Virus record (IMG/VR): IMGVR_UViG_3300010885_005689
Coordinates: 1 to 29,015 of that record
From: a virus
Strand: one strand, 5' to 3'
Length of the DNA: 29,015 nt
Positions 23,201-29,015 of the stretch are shown in pieces. A program made the position numbers and the translations under genes. How positions within the stretch are numbered: position 1 is the first letter of the stretch; each line of letters starts with the position of its first letter. Under the pieces are notes generated by a model that was not told the DNA's origin, searched no databases, and saw only the letters and a list, made by a program, of their open reading frames with translations.

Positions 23201-24741
23201 AAACAATAGAAAAAAGAAATAATAATATTGTAGATCCTTTATTGTTTCCTAGTGATATACCATCTTTATTAAATGGTGCTGTTCCTTATATTACAGATAA
23301 ATCTAGATATACTATATCTGAACTTGAAAATTGTAATTCTCCAGAAAAACAAAAAGATATTACAGTTGTTTCTTATTATGGATCATTAAAAAATATAGTT
23401 ACTAATCAATGGGGACAAATATATTCATATCAAACTGTTGATACTGGTGCACAACAAATATTTAATTCTGTAAATTTTCAACCATCATTTACTGTTTTTG
23501 GTGGAGATACATTTATTTCTCGTTTTGCATTTAAAACTAAATTACCATTTTTTATAGATAATAGAGTTAACTCTCCTGATGATTCTGAAATATTTTATGA
23601 TGAATTAGGAAATTTAGGTTATCCTAAATACTGGCATTCTTCTAGATCTATACTATATGATTTTATTAGAGATGGTAATGTATTTAAAAATATAATATCA
23701 GTTAAAGCACATAATTTTGATTGTGCTACAAATCCTGCTGATATTTCTTCAGCAATAGATGGAATAAATGGTACATATAGAACTTATTATGATGGTAAGT
23801 TTTATTTATTTGCATATGGTATTCCTAATTTTTATTGTGAAAGTTCTTATAATACAGACCTTAGACAAGCATTTAATAATAGAGAAGGTGATTTTTGGCC
23901 ACATGTAACAACAGGTATTCCTGATGACTGGGTACAAGAAACTTTTGTACCTATTACATTTGATAATACATATCATTATAATCCTACTTATTCTAAACAA
24001 AATAAAGAAAATTACTTTAGTCACCTTCCTGCGGATTGGGAATCTAAATTATGTTTTACAAATTATCCATTTAGAGCTATTTATTCTGATGCACAAGAAC
24101 AAAATGCAGATGTAAGAATTAATAATTGGTTAAACTATTCACCTATATCTTTATTTGATTTTCCTCAAAACTATGGTAATCTTATATCTTTAGATGGTAT
24201 TCAAAATAAAGCTATACTTGCTAGGTTTGAAAATAAATCATTGTTATATAATAATTTATTAACAATGAATTCTACAAATCCAAAAGCTGCTTATTTAGGA
24301 GGAACTCAATTATTTGGGGCTACACCTCCAATTGATTTTGCTGAAACAGATCTTGGATTTGTAGGAAGTCAAAATAAATTCTTTCTTAAGATTCCCCAAG
24401 GACAAGTAACAGTAGATGCTAAAAGAGGTCAAATATTTTTAATACAAGGTACAGATATTAATGAAATTGGAGGATTTGGTTCTGGGGTAAACAGATTTAT
24501 GACAGATCATTTATCATTTGAAATGTTAAGATATTTTCCAAAAGTTGATACAGATAATAATTTTAATGGTATTGGATTACATGGTGTATATGATAGTAAA
24601 TTTGAAAGAGTTATTGTAACTAAAATAGATTATATTCCTATTGATAAAGATGTTAAATATGATCCTATAACAAAAGAATTTTACATTGAAACAATTTATG
24701 ATGTAATTCAACCTACAACCACCACTACTACTACATTATAG
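20236..24741 (+). CDS. Giant muzzle-like tail protein, C-terminally truncated and Thr-tagged
   Basis: 1501 residues, by far the largest protein here. It opens with a Gln/Asn-rich lead, then repeating beta elements: IYWTDGYNPRRYMDI (about 136-150), VQFAAQYSDASGNGYTSYYS, a Cys-rich insert about 730-785, and late blocks such as KGQ/KRGQIFLIQGTDINEIGG and FERVIVTKIDYIPIDKDVKYDPITKEFYI. This pattern matches the very large tail-tip or 'muzzle' protein of crAss-like phages, which closes the short tail and guides DNA exit. The frame ends VIQP, seven Thr and L, then tandem stops TAG TAA TAA. Relatives, as I recall them, continue directly into sequence found here at the start of the next gene, so this product seems to be the N-terminal part of a divided protein. 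Confidence 0.7.
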   Translation: MADQQNEQGNIRMEFGVATSGLNMDNTLNQVKPGELTYALNAALENFDSSSVNYQNEQGNEFCVQFPSGYSLIGTHFINEKNKHIFFLANPSTGMSQIGYMDNNDCIYNILVEATCLNFNIYHPIHKVVHKITNCTTEIYWTDGYNPRRYMDITPDNLPWKLLSGTSLCDPIYDVGNLDCNKIKIQPNFNIPELNITDVISGGNLKAGTVQFAAQYSDASGNGYTSYYSVTNPCPIVDVHITDFNFDYEVGKSVVVEISNLDITGEFRYFNLAVIKTVNAAISVNLVGTYSIDSTSKKITYTGEDVTTTTLSIGDIFEKYPYYEIAQDLTAVQDILVWDNLTSIDRINYQSIASQINLKWQSYKLPATESYADEVNATNLKGYLRDEVYAFELVFLLKNGKQTDGFHIPGRVLNYNDLQFPDVPDTNADFVGNPTTIDPVTGIGYSPYWKIYNTATLTGPAIGDPINNATPHEYGEFSYWESEERYPCNVALWGNLADQPIRHHKFPDVLISPAFESAVPEIQNGKYKVIMQNDSVYPLGVKVESSQILTAINNSDLTDDQKDNIVGFKIIRGDRGTNKSIIAKGILRNVGSYKREEKEYYYPNYPYNDLNSDKFINKTNNAWIQGATPWIIQCYRGINGDPAVAPSYTYTSLETGKPTPITLQVGEIVEICSTTRPFANYPDTMYVGPGSYDVYKTVSTDCRGFHVNWDDPFTNDNSSYIHREEYLNGNSCCLTSPFNCNGCYFVNYARVNVSGAPEDDCRNRGINGDWIPPTLYGPCQCGYDRTKMISIASPSNVFNFGPDGTLQNPTVGRISLLKCGEEIPIDSFNPDNKDLKYRQVFNSPETSFGQPFLGSVLKLENVMYGAGTAHHVQVRNNAKYRLLSKEAQQDALNSSYNIAAIGGFNSTAMYTAYQTYLQIFINGILRKNFAYSYNSIANYDYSSSINNNIGIKQRELDLKSYLIPVVQSVGEPNGININNYQRETSIYLKTIEKRNNNIVDPLLFPSDIPSLLNGAVPYITDKSRYTISELENCNSPEKQKDITVVSYYGSLKNIVTNQWGQIYSYQTVDTGAQQIFNSVNFQPSFTVFGGDTFISRFAFKTKLPFFIDNRVNSPDDSEIFYDELGNLGYPKYWHSSRSILYDFIRDGNVFKNIISVKAHNFDCATNPADISSAIDGINGTYRTYYDGKFYLFAYGIPNFYCESSYNTDLRQAFNNREGDFWPHVTTGIPDDWVQETFVPITFDNTYHYNPTYSKQNKENYFSHLPADWESKLCFTNYPFRAIYSDAQEQNADVRINNWLNYSPISLFDFPQNYGNLISLDGIQNKAILARFENKSLLYNNLLTMNSTNPKAAYLGGTQLFGATPPIDFAETDLGFVGSQNKFFLKIPQGQVTVDAKRGQIFLIQGTDINEIGGFGSGVNRFMTDHLSFEMLRYFPKVDTDNNFNGIGLHGVYDSKFERVIVTKIDYIPIDKDVKYDPITKEFYIETIYDVIQPTTTTTTTL
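24715..24735 (+). repeat. Poly-Thr C-terminal tag (7 Thr) before triple stop
   Basis: Codons ACA ACC ACC ACT ACT ACT ACA, then TTA and TAG TAA TAA. ACC is uncommon elsewhere in this AT-rich sequence, arguing for protein-level selection. Confidence 0.85.
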
Positions 24742-24762
24742 TAATAAAAATATAATAATACA

Positions 24763-26238
24763 ATGGCTGACGAAAATACAAAACCAGTAGTTATACGTAC
24801 ACAAGTTTACTTATCAGATCCTGATTATTTTTGTAATAAGTCATGGACAATGTCTTATAATTTAAATACTAAAACATGGATAAGTTATCATAGTTATATT
24901 CCTAATTTTTATATAGGAGAAAATAATTTCTTTTATTCAGGACTTAATGGATGTTGTGATGATAATCAAGCTGGTGGATTTGAAGCTATTGCTGGAGTAA
25001 TAGATAGAACTCCTCCATTAACTACAACCACCACTACATTTTATCCTTCTCCTTCTACCACCACTACTACAACAACATTAAATTGTATATTAGAAGGAAG
25101 AATATATCAAACAGATTGTATATTAGATGGTAATGCAGTAATAACTGTTTATCCTACTACCACTACTACTATATGTCAAAGACCTTTTAATTTAAGATCT
25201 AATCTTTTTCGTACAGGTTATCAAGTAGGAACTGAACCAGCAATAGTTACAACTAATAGTTTGGAAGATGCATGTAATGCAGTTTCTTTTTTAATTTTAC
25301 AACCTGCATATACAACATCATCAGGATTTAGTGTACAAGCTTTATTATATAATATTAATCAAATTGTTTATACTGATTCAACATCAACAGATTGTACATT
25401 AGTAAATAATGGATGGTATTACACTGAAGAAAGTATATATGGTAAATTTGTATATAATGTAGAATATGGTGTTATAAAAGAAATTGTAAATTGTGATTGT
25501 AATGCAACCACTTCAACAACTACAACTGCACCAATAATAGATAATTGTTGTACAGCTTTAATTAGCTCTGGTCCAGACATATACTATCATAATTTAGGAA
25601 GACCTATGGAAAAACTTAATATTCCTAATTACACTGCAAGTTTAGGTATTGCAATGACTAAAAATTATTTTTGGAGTGTTGATACAGAATTTCATCAATG
25701 GGATATAACTCTCACTCCTTTTAATGCTACATTCAATAAAGATATTTTATTTCCAGTAGGATTTACAATTAACTCTGGCATCACTGCTAAAGATGATGAA
25801 ACAATAATTGCAGTGAATAGTACAACTAATGAAATAGTTGAAATAAACATGGATACAGAAATATTATCTCCTATGTTTAGTTTAGGATTTAATAGATTAG
25901 CTATTGGTAATTTAATACTTACAAGTAATGGTAAATTATTATTACTTAATCAAGATAATTTTAGTTTAACTTATTATTTAACTCAGTATGACTATTCTTC
26001 AGGAGTTTTAGAATATGATATAGAAATAACTGCAACTACTCCTCTTAATCTATATGAATGTGATTGTTGGTTATTTATTGTAGATACAGAAGGTACATAT
26101 TGGTTATTAGATAAAACTAATCCATATGATTTACTTCCTGCAGAAACATTTCCTATTATTCCAATGTCAATTACACAAGTGTCATCTTGTTTTTCAGCTG
26201 AAATACCATTAACCACTACCACTACTACCACCATTTAA
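24763..26238 (+). CDS. Tail protein fragment plus modular domains with poly-Thr linkers
   Basis: 491 residues. Residues about 12-60 (VYLSDPDYFCNKSWTMSYN, then WISYHSYIPNFYIG) look like a conserved block of the large crAss-like tail protein rather than a new N-terminus. After that come Thr tracts (nt 25021-25038, 25057-25077, 25156-25170, 25507-25527) separating small Cys-bracketed domains, one about 155-245 with NGWYYTEESIYGKFVYN. Residues about 265-480 show repeated strand patterns (NYFWSVDTEFHQWDI, NSTTNEIVEINMDT, SNGKLLLLNQDN) suggesting a beta-propeller-like adhesin. The end is PL, seven Thr and I. The next ATG is one base after the stop region, so the two are tightly coupled. The fold assignments are by eye. 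Confidence 0.6.
   Translation: MADENTKPVVIRTQVYLSDPDYFCNKSWTMSYNLNTKTWISYHSYIPNFYIGENNFFYSGLNGCCDDNQAGGFEAIAGVIDRTPPLTTTTTTFYPSPSTTTTTTTLNCILEGRIYQTDCILDGNAVITVYPTTTTTICQRPFNLRSNLFRTGYQVGTEPAIVTTNSLEDACNAVSFLILQPAYTTSSGFSVQALLYNINQIVYTDSTSTDCTLVNNGWYYTEESIYGKFVYNVEYGVIKEIVNCDCNATTSTTTTAPIIDNCCTALISSGPDIYYHNLGRPMEKLNIPNYTASLGIAMTKNYFWSVDTEFHQWDITLTPFNATFNKDILFPVGFTINSGITAKDDETIIAVNSTTNEIVEINMDTEILSPMFSLGFNRLAIGNLILTSNGKLLLLNQDNFSLTYYLTQYDYSSGVLEYDIEITATTPLNLYECDCWLFIVDTEGTYWLLDKTNPYDLLPAETFPIIPMSITQVSSCFSAEIPLTTTTTTTI
25021..25077 (+). repeat. Paired poly-Thr linkers (6 and 7 Thr)
   Basis: Six Thr codons, the spacer FYPSPS and seven Thr codons mark the border between the tail-protein block and the added modules. 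Confidence 0.82.
26212..26232 (+). repeat. Poly-Thr C-terminal tag (7 Thr)
   Basis: Codons ACC ACT ACC ACT ACT ACC ACC then ATT and TAA; no codon repeats in a simple period, yet all seven residues are Thr. Confidence 0.85.
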
Positions 26239-26239
26239 C

Positions 26240-27106
26240 ATGACAAAAGTTATAACCATAAAATTAGTAAAAACTGGACCCAATGCTGGACCATTTAACA
26301 TTAGTGATATATATGGAAACATTATAGCTGAAAATGTTTCTAAGAAATTATTAATACAAGGTATTAGTTATATTGTAGATGCTAGTATCTCTGCTGTTGT
26401 TTTAACATCTATAGGTAAATGTAATACATCTTTTACTATACAGTTAAAAGATATTAATATTACAGAGTATGCAGATATAAAATATAGTCAATCTGTTACA
26501 GGATGTGTATGGAGTCATTTAACTAATGTAGAAATTTATAATATATTTTATGGAAACATAGAACCATACATTATAGAATATCCATTTGCTTATAAATATC
26601 AAGATGAAATTCTACAGAATGTAAAAGATTATACAAAAGCATTTGAATATCTACCTATACCAGATGGTGTTTTTAATCAGAACACAAGAATAGAAACAAA
26701 CAATAAATATTTTAATAAAGCTATTTTATATAATGGACAACAAAGTTCTGGTGTGCTTGAACTAGTTGCAAAACCAATGCATAACTTACAAGCTTATAAT
26801 AAATATCCTATATTTAACACAGAAAGTAAAACTATCACTTATACTAAGAGTGATAACTTCTATCAATACAATACATTCTGGGCTGTAGAGAAAAGTTCAC
26901 AAGTTCCATTGTTCTATACATCATGTGAAAGTCTTTCAGTGGATAAAGCAGTAAATCAAGCTAATATGGATTATGGGCCCAGAAGTTTCAAAAAAGCTCC
27001 TCTAAGAGCCAAAGAACTTAGAGTAAGACATATTCTTGACTCATCAAGTACTACTCATCTTGTTTCACAATTTTTATTGACTCCTAGTCAAATCTCATAT
27101 AAATAA
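26240..27106 (+). CDS. 'NAGPFN' domain fused to tail-protein C-terminal part
   Basis: 288 residues. Residues 1-72 are the NAGPFN domain shared with the small protein at 14788. From about residue 85 (VTGCVWSHLTNVEIYNI) to the end the sequence changes character: YPFAYKYQDEILQNVKDY, FNKAILYNGQQSSGVLELVAKP, YTKSDNFYQYNTFWAVEKSS and a basic SFKKAPLRAKELRVRHI. These look like the terminal domain of the large crAss-like tail protein. The gene begins one base after the previous stop. It thus seems to carry the C-terminal third fragment of the divided tail protein behind a newly acquired N-terminal docking module. The end is close to the next ATG (1 nt), so translation is coupled. Confidence 0.6.
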   Translation: MTKVITIKLVKTGPNAGPFNISDIYGNIIAENVSKKLLIQGISYIVDASISAVVLTSIGKCNTSFTIQLKDINITEYADIKYSQSVTGCVWSHLTNVEIYNIFYGNIEPYIIEYPFAYKYQDEILQNVKDYTKAFEYLPIPDGVFNQNTRIETNNKYFNKAILYNGQQSSGVLELVAKPMHNLQAYNKYPIFNTESKTITYTKSDNFYQYNTFWAVEKSSQVPLFYTSCESLSVDKAVNQANMDYGPRSFKKAPLRAKELRVRHILDSSSTTHLVSQFLLTPSQISYK

Positions 27107-27107
27107 C

Positions 27108-28979
27108 ATGAAAGGAAAAGTAAATTGCACATGTGGATGGTCATGGAACAAATCTGATTCTAGTAAAAAAGATATGTACGTATGTCATGAGTGTGGTAGA
27201 GACAATAGTAACAACATGCAGAATGGTGGTTGGTTAGATAGTTATGCTAATGGTGGAACAATGCAAGAACACCAAGAGAATTATAATGATTCAACAACAA
27301 CAGCTCCACAAGGCTATGTAGGTGATGGATATAGTAATGTAGGTAGAAACTATTCTCCTGCATGGGGAGGTTCTTTTCAAGAAGGAGGAGAAATTCCTCA
27401 AGCTCAGAATGGTGGATTAACTTTCTTACAACCTACTAGTGATAAACTACCACAAGGATATAGAATTCCTTATGCTGATCCTAGTTCTGAAAGAGCTATG
27501 TCTATAGGTGGAGAAGATGGAGAACCAGCTTATTTGATTCCTACATTTAAACATGGTGAACCTATTTATAATGCTATTGAAGAATTTAGAAAAACAGGTG
27601 AACATCTTGGTGGTCCATTTAAAACATGGCAAGAAGCTGAGAAATGGGAAAGTGAAACTAGACATCCTGCAGTTGAGAAAGGAGAAAAAATAATGTTTCC
27701 TCAAGAGAAATTTCAGATGGGTGGTTCTATGCCAGGTGCTGTAGGTTTCTCATATGCACGTACACAAGGTGCTGCTCCTAGTAATGGTCCATATGCAAAG
27801 AAAACAAAAGCTAGTGCACAGAATGGTCAAGAGATGAAATTCTATCAAGAAGGGTTAGATTGGAAACCTAAGAGTATTAGTAGAGAAGGTTCAGTTATAA
27901 AAGATGACAGAGGACAATGGGATCATCCAGGAGAAATAACAAGAATCTCAGGAGGTAATATAACAATGAAAAAAGATCCTAAAACAGGCAAAGCTTTAAC
28001 TGAACCTTTATTAGGAATAGCAGATACAGGAGAACAACAATGGATGTATCCAGGAGAAGACTACAATTTTGAAGGAGCTAAACATGTTACAGAATATCCT
28101 ATTGCTCAAGATGATAAAACTTTTATTAAAAATGTTGATAGTTCTTTACAATATCAAAAAGATTGGATGAATTCTCCTAGATATAAAGAAATGCTAAATA
28201 AGTCTACAGAAAATGATTGGATAGATCGTGGTTATGCAGAAGATAGATTAAAAAATTTAGAAGATTTAATTAAAAGCAAATCTTATAATATTAGAAAATC
28301 TGATGATGAATATGGTCCTATAGGTGAAGAGGCAAATTCTAATCCTAATACAGGAGTTATAAATATTTATAAAGGAGGAAGACAACCTGGAGAAGAAGAA
28401 GAAAATATATCACATGAAATATCTCATGGAACTGATAAACCTAGACTTGGTATGATTCCTTTTAGAGATAGATTAATACCTCAAAGTGATATTAACTTAA
28501 TAGAAAAATATAAACCATCTACATATAAAGAAACTGGAGCATATTTGAGAGCTACTCCAGAAGGGAAAGCAAGTATTGAAAAATACAATTTATTGAATCA
28601 AAAAGATATTAATTACAAAACTGAACCTACTGAGACAAGAGCAAGACTTAATGTAATAAGACAGTATGCTAAAGAAAATAATATATATGATCCTTTTAAA
28701 CAAAAAATTACTCCTAGATCTTATGAAAAACTTTTTAAAAATAAAGATAATCTTCCTCAAGGAGCTATGGATTTAAGAAGTATATATACAAAAGATGAAC
28801 TTATAAATTTATTAAATACAGTAAGTCAAAATGATAATCAAGATGACCACCAAAATATAACTGTAGCTAAAAATGGAATAAGACAAGAACAAAAAGGTTT
28901 GCAGAATCTAGATAATCTTGTTAACTTTACAAACTATAATAAACCACAACCAGGTGGATGGTTGAGCAAATACGAATAA
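27108..28979 (+). CDS. Virion protein with zinc ribbon and HExxH metalloprotease domain
   Basis: 623 residues. The N-terminus is a zinc ribbon (C7-x-C9 and C26-x2-C29) followed by the repeated short pattern NGGWLDSYANGG, GGSFQEGGE, AQNGG and finally PGGWLSKYE at the C-terminus; such Gly-rich motifs are common in proteins packed with crAss-like particles. A segment about 120-195 (AYLIPTFKHGEPIYNA, ETRHPAV) and one about 245-340 look globular. A zinc peptidase motif stands at residues 436-440 (HEISH) with upstream strand GVINIYKGG, and Glu 509 in PTETRARLN is a candidate third ligand. It may digest host peptide material on entry or process virion proteins. The peptidase call is by motif only; substrate unknown. 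Confidence 0.65.
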   Translation: MKGKVNCTCGWSWNKSDSSKKDMYVCHECGRDNSNNMQNGGWLDSYANGGTMQEHQENYNDSTTTAPQGYVGDGYSNVGRNYSPAWGGSFQEGGEIPQAQNGGLTFLQPTSDKLPQGYRIPYADPSSERAMSIGGEDGEPAYLIPTFKHGEPIYNAIEEFRKTGEHLGGPFKTWQEAEKWESETRHPAVEKGEKIMFPQEKFQMGGSMPGAVGFSYARTQGAAPSNGPYAKKTKASAQNGQEMKFYQEGLDWKPKSISREGSVIKDDRGQWDHPGEITRISGGNITMKKDPKTGKALTEPLLGIADTGEQQWMYPGEDYNFEGAKHVTEYPIAQDDKTFIKNVDSSLQYQKDWMNSPRYKEMLNKSTENDWIDRGYAEDRLKNLEDLIKSKSYNIRKSDDEYGPIGEEANSNPNTGVINIYKGGRQPGEEEENISHEISHGTDKPRLGMIPFRDRLIPQSDINLIEKYKPSTYKETGAYLRATPEGKASIEKYNLLNQKDINYKTEPTETRARLNVIRQYAKENNIYDPFKQKITPRSYEKLFKNKDNLPQGAMDLRSIYTKDELINLLNTVSQNDNQDDHQNITVAKNGIRQEQKGLQNLDNLVNFTNYNKPQPGGWLSKYE

Positions 28980-28981
28980 TT

Positions 28982-29015
28982 ATGAAAAATCAAATCCTTA
29001 AAATTGCTGGTGTTA
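28982..29015 (+). CDS. Start of next gene, truncated by window end
   Basis: ATG two bases after the previous stop opens a frame reading MKNQILKIAGV to the window edge. This short start resembles that of large crAss-like virion (cargo) proteins as I remember them, but eleven residues are not enough for a firm call. Confidence 0.5.
   Translation, partial: MKNQILKIAGV

Noticed and set aside
24736-24765. Programmed read-through or frameshift joining the giant tail gene to the next
   Set aside because: Three consecutive in-frame stops (TAG TAA TAA), no slippery heptamer and a normal ATG context downstream argue for separate translation.
10670-26232. Poly-Thr tracts as simple triplet-repeat slippage
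   Set aside because: Codons are mixed ACA/ACT/ACC within each tract and terminal tracts all have seven residues, which slippage would not maintain.
1-29015. CRISPR arrays or insertion sequences
   Set aside because: No regularly spaced direct repeats with unique spacers, no transposase and no terminal inverted repeats flanking a cargo were seen.
1-29015. Stop-codon reassignment, as in some crAss-like phages
   Set aside because: Large genes run without internal TAG or TGA, and TAG, TAA and TGA all occur at sensible gene ends.

Overview
The window looks like the late (virion structural) region of a tailed phage with a short tail that infects Bacteroidota, most probably crAss-like (Crassvirales or a close relative). 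The reasons are an AT-rich genome with every credible gene on the + strand; the order large terminase, portal of about 860 aa, acidic scaffold-like protein, HK97-type major capsid protein, small connector-like proteins and a tail protein of about 1500 aa; Bacteroidota-type promoters (TTTG, 19-21 nt, TAnnTTTG); and A-rich sequence with little Shine-Dalgarno character before start codons. Family names rest on motif recognition by eye; no search was run.

Layout. 2-7061 is the packaging and head block: 3' part of terL, portal, scaffold-like protein, major capsid protein. 7062-7342 is a non-coding, highly structured stretch: several hairpins, a compact three-way junction resembling a tRNA without a D arm, and a probable tRNA with a CAU anticodon. 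An HNH endonuclease follows. 7810-12083 holds connector or adaptor-like proteins, an abundant-looking virion protein and a 31-residue zinc-ribbon-like microprotein, with two intrinsic terminators between genes. 12103-15039 is a fibre and adhesin block: a tail-collar protein, then modular proteins with poly-threonine linkers. A strong terminator and a new promoter separate it from 15210-20230, where a metallophosphoesterase and three structural or conserved phage genes are interleaved with a GIY-YIG and an HNH homing endonuclease. 20236-27106 is a large muzzle-like tail protein that appears to have been divided into three reading frames at poly-threonine junctions. 27108-28979 encodes a protein with a zinc ribbon and an HExxH metalloprotease motif, probably carried in the virion. 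The next gene starts at 28982.

The most unusual signal is a threonine tag. Six proteins end in exactly seven Thr-type residues (one has a single Ser) followed by one to three residues, and shorter or equal tracts link domains inside four proteins. The codons are mixed ACA/ACT/ACC, so the pattern is kept at protein level. Twice, a gene ending in this tag is followed at once by a gene whose N-terminus is the same small 'NAGPFN' domain, and in one of these places the junction seems to lie inside an ancestral tail protein. I read this as a modular system in which the tag marks domain and gene boundaries and perhaps docks separately translated parts into the tail. A second notable item is the GIY-YIG gene inserted at the 5' end of a structural gene: the original start survives as a 13-codon stub, and the intact downstream copy begins with a synonymously recoded version of the same N-terminus.
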